Part shown: positions 1-11,519 of the stretch, in pieces
How positions within the stretch are numbered: position 1 is the stretch's first letter
How the letters are laid out: each line of letters begins with the position of its first letter
Source of the DNA: Phallusia fumigata
Lineage: Eukaryota > Chordata > Ascidiacea > Phlebobranchia > Ascidiidae
DNA length: 28,935 bases
NCBI GenBank assembly: GCA_008931825.1
Contig: QXVZ01006920.1
Location: 1 to 28,935 of the forward strand
Reading direction: 5' to 3'
The notes under the pieces: generated by a model
Seen by the model: only the letters and a program-made list of their open reading frames with translations
What the model was told of the DNA's origin: nothing
The model's database searches: none
Position numbers and translations under genes: made by a program

Positions 1-3000
1 GCCATGAACCAACCAAGAACCACAAGACCCATCATCACCAACATATTGATTTGTGGTGCGTGGTCAGCACCAGATGTAGTTGTTGCATTTGTGGTAGTCG
101 TAGTTGTGGTGGTTGTGGTCGTTGTTGTAGTAACAGCAGCAGAGTTGCAACCGTCAGTGTCACAGCAATATTCAATACAGCCCGCAGCCCTGCATGAAAA
201 GATGTTTTTGTCATCTTGCTGTATAAATATTGAATTTATAGTTGTTTTTTGACATGTCGCAATAGTACGTATTAATATGAAGCCAACGGCCACTACACCA
301 AGCATCCCGTATTATTATTTTTTGAGGAACTTACCCATTGCAAAGCATAGTTCCATTGTTACATNCAGCTGCCGTGCTGCAAGATCCAACTATCACCACT
401 GTATCTGTATCTAAACATATGTTACGGTGTTAGACAGGGTTCCAGAGACGGCATTCTAGTAATACCAGGAATCAGAGTCGAACTTTATACCTTCGACCTT
501 TCAACCCTGGTGTTAGAGTCGTTCCTAATACTTGACGTTTTATCGTTTTTAATGAGAATTCTGTGTCCCTGTGTGAAACTTTTAGTTAAAAATCTTCACT
601 ATGAATTTAGGTTGATTGCTTTACACACAAATCAATGCCAATTGATGCCTGGTTGATATAATTAAACTCGATTACATTTTTTACGTCGACATGTCATCAC
701 TGTGGTGTCAGTTTACCTCCACTTGTGGTCGTAGTTTGCTTTTTTCCACACATTTCACCAGCAGGGCAACGCTCTGGTGTCAAGCTTCCAGTTGCTGCTG
801 CAGTTCCAACTTGTGTGGTCATTCCAGTCAAACATTGTCTTGCTGTTTGTGTTGCTACTGACAATGTGTTACATCCATCAGCGTCGTTGCAGCAAGCTGA
901 TACACAATTTCTGTAATGAAAACAATTTAGTATCCGAAACAAAACTGCAACCGTTATTTAAATCTATTAGTAGTTGTTCTGTATGTGTGTGGAATGTTTG
1001 TAAAATCTTTTGGTGTCAGGAAACATAAAACCGTTGGTCTAATTTAAAAAAAGTTAATCATTAATCCCAAGGCTCTTAACAAAGTAAGGTTTTCAGTTGC
1101 ACCAAACATCATGATTTAAAAAGTAAAGGCTGATCTTTAAAATATTGAAGAGTAAAATGTAGATTTCCACTATTTTTGTTTTGTTATTTGGACTCTGTCT
1201 TTATTTTATCAACTTAGCTTACGTTGTGCACGAAGTTCCTCCACAGGTCGCTGTTCCAGCAACACAAGCTCCAGCGACCGTCACAGCAGTCCCTAAATAT
1301 ATTTACCCAACTTCAATGTTTAACATGAAACTTAAGCTTTTGGTAACAAATAAAATAAAATTTATCGACAAAAGGAAAACTGACCGGAAGTCGTTTCTGT
1401 TCGCTGACATTTATTTCCCGCAGCGCACGTCTTAATTGTAGTGAACACTCCGTTGGTATTTGGTGCTCCAGTTCCACAGCGAACCACGTTTATTATGTCC
1501 GATACAGGAAGACTGTTGCAATTGTCCGCATCGTTACAACATGCCGAGATACAGTTACTAGAAAAGAAGGGCATATGTGTCTGTGTTATTCCATCACAAA
1601 CGCAGTCAAGATTACGGGTATTGCGAGCAACTTACTCGACTCCAGTGCAGAGTAAATCGCATGCATCTTGAGTCTGACACGAACCCTCAGTAGCACCTGT
1701 GAGAAGGTAGTTTGTAACATACAAAGAGAAAGGGTACTGAGGGACAGTCTGTTAAGCTGCATTGGCCAATTTTTACCATTAGCAAGTTTTTGCGACGCCA
1801 ATGCGACAGTAACGACGCCAACTCGTGATGCACAAAAAAAATAGAACAAGGACTTATATAGCGGCTTTTTTAAATTGCACGGGGCGTTTATTTAAAATCT
1901 GCATTGCAAATATTTTATTTCGGACAGTCTGAATTATTTACCTGTGTGTTACCAAAGCACAAGACGTTTTACCATTTGTGATTTCCGTTCTCGCGCATAG
2001 CTCGTTAGCCGCACATGTCACGCTTGCAGTGAGACTTCCACTTGTTACAGTTCCACTCGCACATCGCAACACAGTCGCCATCTGAGCAACCGTTCGTCCG
2101 TTACATCGGTCTGCGTCGTTGCAACTCGCCGATACGCATCCACTGTGAAGTTATTTGAGTTTTGAATTGGTTAAATGATGTTTGTTTTACTAAGTGCTTA
2201 TAATAGCATAATTTAGGTTTAATTACAAAGCAGTGCATGTTTACACACTTAAAAAAACTCTGTAATAATGGAAAGCTACTTACTCTGCATCAGCACAAAG
2301 ACTGTCACATTCGCCTGGTGTTGAACACCTTCCAGAGATGGCACTTCCTAAACAGATGGGAAAAGTTTTTAGGTAAAAAAATGGTTTTCATCAGGAGTCG
2401 ATATTAATAAGGAAACTTTCAATAGCACTTGTATTCTTTGTGGCAATATTTAGTAAAACTTTTTACCAGTTTCGGTTCTGCTGCAGAGGTCTCCAACTTC
2501 ACAAAGTGTTGTGGTAGTCAGCGACCCACTAGTTACATCACCGGTCATACATGTCAGTCTGTTCCTCATCTCGGCAACTGTCTGGCCGTTGCAGTTGTCC
2601 TCGGCACAACAAGCCGAGATGCAGTTGCTGGAGAAAAGTATTTGTAACAGTTACGTGTGTCCAATAGGCAACATCATAGGAAAATAATTTTGTTCATGGT
2701 TTCACACACACTTACGCACACACACACACACCCACACGCACACGCACACACACTTACGCATCGGTTCCACAGAGAGCATCACAGTTGGCAACTGTAGCTT
2801 GACACGAAAAAGTTGACGTTATTCCGCCTGCAACAAATTCATGTTAGTTATGGTGACTTCTGATGTACTTAAATTCATTAGGTTTATGCACCAGACCCTA
2901 AAAGAAAGCTATTTTATCGGAATAAAGTCCCAGAAACGGTTGTTTGCAGCAAGACAAAGATCAAAAATCCTGACCAGGCTATATGATCATCGCTGATCTC

Positions 3001-5196
3001 TGTTTTGTATGGCAGGGGTCAGTAACCTAAGGCCCGCGGGCCAAACCCGAACGCAGCCGCTTTGCAAACTGCGTATGAAAACTACCTCATTAGAAACTAC
3101 AATTTAACGTCCCCCAGTCGTGTTGAATAAATTGCGCTTAACTTACTCTCTTATGGCGTTGTGAGCCCCCGCCGCAAAACATTACATACGATGTAGCTGC
3201 AGCCTCGGCCCATTGTGGCCTTAATTTTTTTCGCAGCTATTTTCAGCTTGATGATTGCTTTAGCGCCATTGTGTTGCTGCGATTTCTTTTCACTAAGCAA
3301 AACTTAAACCCCATCGCACTTGTCCGTTGCGCAAAAAGTTTTAGAACAGCTTATAAGCTACCCACAGCTTGGAACTAGGAAAATCAATGGGACTAGAAGC
3401 TCAAAATTGTTGTTTGGAGTTTTTCAATATTTATTGGGCATAGGGGTTCTGTGCGTCAAGTCTGCTACAGGTTTCACACAACAAAGTCTTACTTGCAGCG
3501 GTCACTTCCTTCCGACCGCAAACTTCATCCGTTGCACAAACTTTCAGTTCTGTCCCATCCAGACAAGACAGGCGAGCATTCAAAGCGTTGATCTCAGCCA
3601 CTGTTCCAGAATTGCAATCGTCAGCATTATAACAACATGCAGATACACAAGGGTCCCTACGCAAGCGTAAAACTGCATCACAAACTGATTTTGATTGTAA
3701 CTAGTTTTTGTCAACTTACGATGGACTATCGCAAAGTGTGGCGCAGGCACATTGAGCTTGACAGGATGCAGTTGTTGTGGTGGTTCCTGGACAAAAAATA
3801 CCAAGTTGGTTTTGTTGTAATCAACTACAAAGTATGCCATGTCAATCTGGTGCGCGTGTGTACCCACCTCCGGATGGAGTAACTTCTGTTTTGGCGCAGA
3901 CTTGTCCGGCTGTTGCGCAGGGCGTTGATGTTGCTAAGCCACCACTTCAGACGGAACATGACATAACGTTCATTTTTACCGTGGTCTGGCTGTTGCAGTC
4001 ATCTGCGTTGTTGCAACATGCTGATACGCAAGGGCTGTGGTAAAAATAACAAGTAAAGCTTTATCCCACTGAAACTAGGTTACTGGTATTAGTTTTGCAA
4101 TTTATTGTTATCTGCAATTCATTGTGCTTGTGCATCTAAAAGTTAAAGTTGTCTTGGTGCATCGATTTCTTTAAACGTAGCGATATAATGTGACGTTTTT
4201 GACGTTGTTTTGTTGATTCCAGCATGTTGTTGTACTTACTCAGATTCGCTTGCACACAGATCACAATCGATTGCCGTTTCAGCTGTGCATAATCCTGTCG
4301 ATGTTGTGAAACCACCAGCTAAAATATAACATAAAGCGTAAAACCTTATAATTATATCATAATCCTTTGTGACTGATCTTACCTGGGGTTACTTCCCTTC
4401 TTCCGCAAGTCTGGGCGGCTGTACAAGCTGCACTGGTCCCGGCAGCTACATCCGTGATGCAGTTGACAGTTCCAATGATAGCAAACACCATAGCATTGTT
4501 GCAATCGTTCGCATCCTTACAGCACGCTCCCACACATCCTCTAAAGTCAAGAACATGCTTTGAGTTTTTTTAACAATAGGCTTTTTTGTCATGGGAATCG
4601 TGGCTTAGACACAAGTTTATATCTACTTTTTGTAATTTGTTTTCTACAAACTTACGTAACACCAAGACATAGATTGTCGCATGCAGTAGCTGTTGAACAT
4701 GATCCGACTGTCACCACCGTTGTAACACTATTTGCTAAAATATAAAAAAAATTAGTTTGTGTCACGTTAGGAGATGGGAGGGTTGAAAACACCCGAATCG
4801 AGAAACAGAATGTTCATGAACAAGAACGACTCAGATTACCCGCGTTGAGATTTCAACCCACGACTTCGGGGTTACACATTTTATGTTCGACATTTTATTG
4901 TTGTGGGCCATTAAAAGTTCTAAAAGGCTGAAGTCCGATGTTTTGTGGGTTCAAGTGATTTATTGTGGTAACGATGATTTAAATGAAAATGTAGCACTAT
5001 CAATTTTGTTAACCAGCCTACCAGTTGTTGATGTTTCGGTTCTTGAACATTGATAGTTTGCCGGGCATGTTCCTACTGTGAACGATCCAGTTGCGTCCGC
5101 AGTTCCAACTTTTGTGGTTGATCCGATCGAACAATCCAAACCATTTGCAACACCACAAATCACCACAAACACAATCATTCCTCGAACAAAATACAT
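1..5196 (-). CDS. Gene 1: eight-domain Ly6/uPAR-like GPI-anchored protein, with a nonsense codon (3' end cut by the window)
   Basis: Exons on the minus strand: complement of join(1..189, 335..410, 717..910, 1223..1292, 1385..1557, 1636..1696, 1973..2142, 2284..2347, 2467..2627, 2758..2827, 3493..3656, 3720..3786, 3868..4034, 4240..4318, 4383..4540, 4656..4734, 5022..5196). The start ATG (5194-5196) opens a signal peptide (MYFVRGMIVFVV..ANG) running straight into LDC, the first cysteine of domain 1. Eight ten-cysteine domains follow, each closing with a signature such as CVSACCNDADGCN. The last exon holds a 14-Thr stalk, an NAT sequon and a hydrophobic tail; by comparison with the other copies the stop lies 1-3 bases left of the window. 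All splice phases agree. Exon 3868..4034 has an in-frame TGA (3947-3949, codon 193) where gene 3 has ACA, so the gene is either a recent pseudogene, a null allele, or skips an A+B exon pair. Exon 1973..2142 has SC instead of CC. Base 365 is N. The promoter is unclear. The intron acceptor used by gene 3 before its start exon is mutated here (GACAGG to GACGGG), and about 200 bp (5239-5446) is inserted. The Ly6-like assignment rests on the cysteine pattern. Confidence 0.8.
430..560. repeat. Interspersed repeat in a gene 1 intron, shared with gene 2
   Basis: Nearly identical to 8232-8358 in the matching gene 2 intron and absent from that intron in genes 3 and 5. The minus strand contains aGTTCGACTCtg, resembling a tRNA-type B box, so it may be SINE-derived. 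Confidence 0.4.
2701..2757. repeat. (CA)n microsatellite abutting a splice donor
   Basis: Interrupted CA/CG repeat next to exon 2758..2827 of gene 1. The donor sequence cacttacgca appears at both ends of the repeat (donor dinucleotides at 2714-2715 and 2756-2757). Confidence 0.8.
3013..3300. mobile_element. hAT-like MITE fragment in an intron of gene 1
   Basis: Starts with caggggtcagtaacc, the usual terminal sequence of many hAT elements, followed by the palindrome ggcccgcgggcc (3031-3042). No transposase frame is present. I could not find the opposite terminal repeat, so the right end is approximate and the copy may be truncated. It lies in the intron between exons 2758..2827 and 3493..3656. 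Confidence 0.5.
4750..4930. repeat. Repeat in the first coding intron of gene 1, shared with gene 3
   Basis: Matches 15485-15655 in the same intron of gene 3. It contains gaacgactc and a tail like cgacattttattgtt, both also seen in the repeat at 430-560, so the two may be one SINE-like family. Confidence in family identity is low. Confidence 0.35.
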
Positions 5197-6360
5197 TTTT
5201 TGGTCTGATGTTGGTATCAGTCGATATTTAAGACAAGTTCGTCGCCAATTCTGTTTCCAATGTATAGAACAACGTATAAGTTTTGTATGCTGAACATAAA
5301 TTGTATCTGATTCCTTTATAACTTTTAATGCCCGAATCAACAAAATTGACAAAGTCTACTCTCAGGTTCCCTTAGTGGCATCAGCTTTGGGATTTGAAGT
5401 ATAACTGGGAACCTATTCTGATTCTCTTAACAAGCATTTTAAATTTTAACCCGTCAGCAGAACTGTTATGCCACTTTGCAGGATTTAAGCTATCTTTGAT
5501 ACGTAGATTAAATCTGAATTATACGAACTTTGCGTTTGGCGCGGAACAATGGCGGATGCAGTAAAATTGCGGTGGGGCGACCGGGCGTTGACAAAATTGG
5601 TTGGTAAAAAAAGAAACTGTTTCAATGGTTTTGTACGCCATGCAAACATAAAATGTCGGGAAATGAACCAAAAACTGTCGTTAATTTGTGCGCAGGTGGT
5701 GCTGGCGCGAAAGGCACAAAATGTTTTTGTCCAATTATTATTTGAGAGCAAGCTGACCCTGTCCGCTGTTATTTGTCTTCGCCATCAGCACAAATTTCTC
5801 TTAACACATCTTGGTTTACCACAACATAACTGGCGCCAAGATTCATCACAAAATTTGTTAAAAAATAACTTTAAACGTGAAAATCGATACTTTTATTCCT
5901 CATCACGTTGTAGCATTTCAACCGTGGGCCGTAGTGAGCTGGAGAGCCGCGTAATTCACTGAGCAAAAAGTTGTCGCGCACAAAACAAAGCGAGACCGCG
6001 GAAATCAGTTCGACTGCCGACGTTACGTTGCGAATCAACTTTTACCGTTAGAAGTTGGAGTTTAAAGCCATAATCATATGAGTTCTGTTTAATACGCAAT
6101 TCTATACTGGTTGGTGTTGCAACGTAATGTATCACATTTGGATGCAACAGCATGAACGGATTCCCAAAGGTTAAATATAAAATTTACTGATTTTTAAAGC
6201 ACCCTAGGTTTAACGCGCACCTGTCTGCAAAATACACGACTAACATAAACAAGCGAACTAGACCGGGTTATTACACTTGCTCACTCAACGTTTATACAAG
6301 TTTTTTTGTCCAGAACGTCCCCACTTTTATTGAATGCAATTTTGACTAAAGTAATAGTTT
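5197..6360. repeat. Upstream region of gene 1, duplicated upstream of gene 3
   Basis: From about 5447 to 6290 this matches 15965-16770 with many small changes. Examples are the shared tracts around gggcgttgacaaaattgg and caaagcgagaccgc. It is probably the leader intron. Positions 5239-5446 are an insertion absent from the gene 3 copy. The match ends before the TATA module, so gene 1 lacks the promoter block seen at 16884. The plus-strand open frame 5549-5962 is not kept in the paralogous copy. Confidence 0.6.
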
Positions 6361-6600
6361 TTCTCATCAGGTGTTACTTATCCCAATGGATAATGCCCGG
6401 GCGTTAACCATCGATTGAATGGAGTTAGATTACCCTTGGAATACTTAGCTCTATCTTCGCTATCCACAAAACCTTCGACAAGTTCCGACATCATGTAAGA
6501 ACGTTTAAGCGGTTTCACTGTCGCAACAAATTCAACTTTTACGTCTCTTACTTCTTTAAAGTAGTTTTCCAACTCCTGTTTATCATGGCCGTTCTTCGAA
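6361..6600 (-). other. Exon-like segment with splice donor upstream of gene 1 (paralogue near 27400)
   Basis: The minus strand is open from just after a stop at about 6618 to a donor GTAATCTAACTCC (near 6431). It encodes about 58 residues including DKQELENY and KVEFVATVK. The donor and first ~20 intron bases are almost the same as at 27390, where another open segment ends. No product is recognised. It could be a leader exon or a remnant of another gene. Confidence 0.35.
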
Positions 6601-6759
6601 ACACGATATTTTTATGCAAAACCGAAATCATAACTTTTAGAAACCGCTGGTAAGCCCAGTCGATGGCTGAAACTTGTGGAATAGCAAACTAAAACCAATT
6701 TGACTGCTTGTATTTAAAAAGTGGTTTGTAATAGCTCATGTTGAGGGCGACACTTAATA

Positions 6760-7340
6760 ATGTTTGTGCACTTCCATGATCGGGTGATGTCACATAATCC
6801 GCGGCAATATCATCCCCGAATACCCGCAAAACCTCTAGCTATAGTCACGATACTACAGTCCATCGGCCGAAAGTCATCAAAACATCGTATTTATTCTCCA
6901 CCTCGACTGCTTGAAACCAGGTCAGCACAGGGTTTTTATTCACGCAGCAGACTTACCAAAATAAACTTGTCTTTTCCCTCCCAATAAAATCGGAAAATAT
7001 TTTCTAAACATCCCACGATCGGATAAACAAGTTTGTGTGCGAACGTGTGGAGTTTTTGTCACTGTATGCTGTTAACTGGTTGTCACGGCAGGGATTGTGT
7101 TTCGTCATATCGTGTTAATTATAGTTGGCTTTCATGCACCATTCCTTCCTTTTTCGATCGTATTTCCGATGTTTGGGCTTGCAAATGCTTGAACCACAAA
7201 GCTTCAACAAAGTATCACCAACAAACTAATAATTTGTTCAACCAGTCACCGTTGCTATGGTAACTAATTGCGGAAGTTATTTCGGTAATTGATTTTCTAC
7301 AGTGCTTTGTGTGTAGTTGCCGCCGTAGCTGTAACTATAT
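6760..7340. repeat. Intergenic block, duplicated at 19530-20060
   Basis: Long collinear similarity to 19530-20060 on the same strand, including cacgcagcagacttacca and tagttgccgccgtag. I see no exon in it; short ORFs are not shared by the two copies. Confidence 0.6.
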
Positions 7341-7545
7341 TTCCCAACTAAAAAATAGGAAGGTCACTAAAATTGATTTTGTCCGAACATGAAGTTACAC
7401 ACAAATACTGCCTTGTACCTTCTTATTGAGACTGTTTTAAACTGTCAATTATTATGTACGAGCTCTGAACTGTTGTGTTTTAGGATTACAAAAGAACTAT
7501 TATTTCATTTTCCCAAGTGTAATTTAAGCATCGTATTTACAGGAC

Positions 7546-7810
7546 TACTCTAATATTTGCTGCTGTCGGTCAGTTTCAGATTACAGGCATTTTTCACACT
7601 CGTAAATTGTATTTAGCAATGTCAGAACCGAACGTTTTTGGCATGTACAGAATCGATTAAGCTTTGATATAACACTGAGACACATCTTACATTTACACAT
7701 TTCACAGTAAGTTTAAATCCATGTGCAACATAAGAAAATGAATAAAACTTGGATATATATTCTCAAATCACACAAACACAGTAATACTAATGTATTGGGA
7801 AATGCATGGA
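7546..7810 (-). repeat. Shared 3' flank module, copy downstream of gene 2
   Basis: The module runs from about 7546 to the stop codon of gene 2. It is almost identical to 20400-20625 and, over its gene-proximal 170 bp, to 11537-11712 and 17178-17353. On the minus strand this is the 3' UTR and terminator side. No AATAAA is seen right here. Conservation as strong as in the exons suggests recent duplication or a functional 3' UTR. Confidence 0.75.
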
Positions 7811-10800
7811 TTAAGCCATGAACCAACCAAGAACCACTAGACCCATCATCACCAACATATTGATTTGTGCTGTGTGGTCAGCACCAGATGTAGTTGTTGC
7901 ATTTGTGGTAGTAGTAGTAGTGGTGGTTGTTGTGGTAACAGCGGCAGAGTTGCAACCGTCAGTGTCGCAGCAATATTCAATACAGCCCGCAGCCCTGCAT
8001 GAAAAGATGTTTTTGTCATCTTGCTGCATAAATGTTGAATTTATAGTTGTTTTTTGACAGAGCAATAGTACGTATTAATACGAAGCCAACGGCCACTACA
8101 CCAAGCATCCCGTATTATTATTTTTTGAGGAACTTACCCATTGCAAAGCATAGTTCCATTGTTACATTCAGCTGCCGTGCTGCAAGATCCAACTATCACC
8201 ACTGTATCTGTATCTAAACATATGTTACAGTGTTAGACAGGGTTCCAGAGTCGGCATCCTAGTAATACCAGGAGTCAGAGTCGAACTTTATACCTTCGAC
8301 CTTTCAACCCTGGTGTTAAAGTCGTTCGTAATACTTGACGTTTTATCGTTTTTAATGAGAATTCTGTGTCCCTGTCTGAAACTTTTAAAGTTAAAAGTCT
8401 TCACTATGAATTTAGGTTGATTGCTTTACGCACAAATCAATGCCAATTGATGCCTGGTTGATATAATTAAACTCGATTGTATTTTAAACGTCGGCATGTC
8501 ATCACTGTGGTGTCAGATTACCTCCACTTGTGGTTGTAGTTTGCTTTCTTCCACACATTTCACCAGCAGGACAACGCTCTGGTGCCAAACTTCCAGTTGC
8601 TGCTGCAGTTCCAACTTGTGTGGTCATTCCAGTCAAACATTGTCTTGCTGTTTGTGTTGCTACTGACAATGTGTTACACCCATCAACGTCGTTGCAGCAA
8701 GCTGATACGCAGTTTCTGTAATGAAAACAACATTAATACAATTACACACTAGAAGTCTGGGAAATTACTTTCTGATTATCAGTTACGACTTAAAAATGCG
8801 CCTGCAAGTTTTGCAAGCCGAATGTTTGTGAGCATTTTTTGGCATTTAAATACCATTTTGTACTCGGAATCGGTAAATCGGACCTACAGTTTACAGTTTG
8901 TTGTTTCAGTATTTGATTTTTAACTCATCTGTGCCATGAATAATTTTATTGTGGTTTGTCAAATAATGTCAACTTACGGCGCACTGCATCCAGTTCCACA
9001 CGTGGCATCCCCAGCAATGCACGATCCTACAGTTGTAACAGTGTTGCCTGAAAAATTAAACCCAATGTTTTTCATGTGCTGGTTAGGGAAAGTGCTACTT
9101 GTAGGAAATAATTAATACCTGAAGTTGATTCAGTTCGCTGACATTGCTGACCAGCTGTGCAAGTCATAGTTCCAGTGAGCGTTCCATCTGTTACTGATCC
9201 GGTTCCGCATCGCAAAATGTTTTTCATTTGTGTTACTGTTTGTGTGTTGCAGTTGTCAGCATCGTTGCAACATGCAGATGTACAACTTCTGTAGATTTGA
9301 GATAATGCATAAAAACCTTATACATAAACCAACAGCAGCATGTAGTGGCGTATCCGAATGGTTCGAATTTTTGCGGCCTGTGGTGACAACTAAACTTACG
9401 CGACTCCAGTACAAAGTAAATCACATCCAGCTTGAGTCTGGCACGAACCCTCTGTGGCACCTAAAGAAAAACCAATTCATACTTGAGTGAGAAAACATGT
9501 ACACAAGTGTTTCTGTGCTATTTGCATTTTTAACTAAACTTGTTTTTTATGTCATCTTAGTTGACGCTCTATTTTTACACTAAACACTAGTTTTACCTCC
9601 ACTTATTTCCGTTCTTGCACAAAGCTGGTTAGCGGCACAAGTGGTGGTTGTAGGAAACGCTCCATCAGCCAATGTTCCAGTTCCACACGCTATTGTTGCT
9701 TCAATATCAGCAACTGAGACTCTGTTGCAGTTATCTTTATTGTTGCAACACGCTGACACGCAGTTGCTAAAAAATACATTAAAACTGATTTTTGGGGTTC
9801 CAAGGAAAGGATAAGTGTTTCTATGCCTCTCTTTTTTACCTTCATGATCAGCACACTTTAAAGTGTTCCCATATTAACTAACCAACCAATCAATCAATTG
9901 TTTAACCAATCAATCAAGTAAACGTAAAGTCAGCTCAATGTTACCAGGTAATTAACATTACGCTTTAATATTAGTGAGATTCTGACGTAATACTTACTCA
10001 ATTCCGGCACATAGGGGGTCACAAGTGGCGACCGAATTCTGGCATGATCCAACTGTTGTTACAACCGTACCATCTGTAAAAACATATGGTGTTTTGTAAA
10101 AGTTCATTTGGGCTGAAAAATGGGTGGATTGCTAATTGTGACAATATCGAAAGACCAATTAGTTGTGTGGCTGAAACAAAATTTGTTGGCAATGCATACT
10201 TTTCAAATGGTTGTTTGAGAATACAGAATTCAGTTGCGGTTTTTATTTATTTCTTTTCGTATTTTAGAAAAGAGTTTTATTAATAATACATGAAACGCAG
10301 ATTATTGTGGTGAAACGTTTATATAATCTTTGCTGTTTTGACAGCACTTAATTCTAAATTGTTTGTGCAGTATAACATGTTGTTCTAATATGCTTTGTGG
10401 TTTATTGGGCCTACCGCTCTGCAAATTTTTTACCTGTCGTTTCTGTTCTTCCACAAATCTGGTTGGCTGTGCAAATTGTAAATGTCAACACTCCAGAAGC
10501 AGCTGCAGCTCCATCCTTGGTAAAAGTTCCCACCATACAAACTCTGAGGGCGTTTGCTGCTGTTATCTGAGCCACTGTTCCCGAGTTGCAATCGTCGTTA
10601 TTAGAGCAGCAGGCTTCCACGCAATTTCTAGCAAAACAATTGGAGATGAAATATATTCATATGCTGGGAAAAATATCTGTTAACTTGCGGTGTATTTCCA
10701 CAGACACTGCCACAATTGGCTATTGCTTGGCATGATGCGGTTGTATCTAAAAATGCAAAGTGGTTTGAGGTGAATATGTGGGAAAATGCTAATGTTGCAA

Positions 10801-10910
10801 CGTTTCACACCTCCATCGGTTACTTCCGTTTTGGCACAAACTTCGCCCGCTGCACAATCTTTTGAGGCTGCTGCATTTCCAACCCCGTCGAAACAAGATA
10901 ATTTATTCAT
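7811..10910 (-). CDS. Gene 2: five-domain Ly6/uPAR-like GPI-tail gene lacking a signal peptide (5'-truncated)
   Basis: Exons: complement of join(7811..7994, 8138..8213, 8522..8715, 8978..9047, 9119..9288, 9400..9460, 9597..9766, 9998..10073, 10434..10627, 10689..10746, 10811..10910 or further). All are open and in phase. From the only in-frame ATG near the 5' end (10908-10910) they give 450 codons plus stop. Five complete domains are followed by an 11-Thr stalk, NAT, and the tail MLVMMGLVVLGWFMA. The intron between 10746 and 10627 starts with GC, not GT (10687-10688). The first exon matches an internal A exon (NNGQTVAKMN) but lacks its usual first part, including the CC signature. About 26-50 bp further out the sequence becomes the promoter module also found upstream of gene 3. 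The open frame runs to 10988 with no hydrophobic leader. The nearest ATG of the promoter module (about 10954) is out of frame and hits a stop after 13 codons. The gene was therefore fused to a promoter without a secretion signal. A pseudogene is more likely than a cytosolic protein. Confidence 0.72.
8232..8358. repeat. Interspersed repeat in a gene 2 intron, shared with gene 1
   Basis: Same insertion as at 430-560, in the same intron. It marks common descent of the 3' ends of genes 1 and 2. Confidence 0.4.
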
Positions 10911-10964
10911 TTTAGCAACAGTTTGACCATTGTTCCACGTTGTTGTTGCACATTTTTCCTGTTT

Positions 10965-11165
10965 TCCTGCCGCGCTAAAAACTTCCACAAAGTGTGTGGA
11001 AACGATCGGGGCTCGGCCTTATATTCTCATCACCGTCGCGTCCCGATCTATTCAGCGGAGATCAATTACCCCAAACTTTTTCCTCTGCTCGATTCTGAAC
11101 AAAAACTTCGAAACTTTCCGCTTCTGATCGCGTATTTTCCTCGTTGTATGGCAACGTGGTTTATC
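10965..11165 (-). promoter_or_regulatory. TATA-type promoter module fused to gene 2
   Basis: The minus strand carries GAATATAAGG at 11017-11026, a strong TATA box, inside about 200 bp that are nearly identical to 16840-17060. The conserved stretch upstream of the TATA (about 11027-11080) is shared with the gene 3 and gene 5 copies. Transcription would start near 10990 and run at once into the truncated first exon. Promoter status is inferred from the TATA box and from its repeated position upstream of family genes. Confidence 0.6.
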
Positions 11166-11519
11166 TTGTTTACCGCCAGTTGTCAGCCAGGTTGCCAAGT
11201 TTACGCGTGGTGCCATGTTGCTTAGGGTTTATCAGACTTTTGCTTTACATTTGTCCAAACCTACTCTTTACATGAAGGTGTCGTCATACACTGCGGTATA
11301 AATTTGTGACAAAAGCATTTTGGGTGGTTGTTTAAATGACGGAAAGGTTTTTATTTAGACGAACGCCATGTTACAATGTTACACACGTTGCTCTGTCTGT
11401 GTGTACACGGTAAGGTGGCATGTTGGCCAAAACCTTTTAGTCTTTACAACTCGTTACAGGCATAGGCGCATTTGCATTTGCTGTAACTGATAAAAATACA
11501 CATTTGTCTCACACAACAC

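Noticed and set aside
697..942. Longer single-exon readings of the family exons
   Set aside because: Extensions past 717 and 910 run into introns; the consistent GT-AG sites and matching phases define the shorter exons.
5549..5962. 137-codon plus-strand open frame
   Set aside because: The duplicated copy at about 16070-16450 is interrupted by stops early on, and no known motif is visible.
7818..8057. Plus-strand frame with a long valine run, repeated in every copy
   Set aside because: It is the complement of the Thr-stalk exon. The minus-strand reading has the CC..CN signature and correct splice sites.
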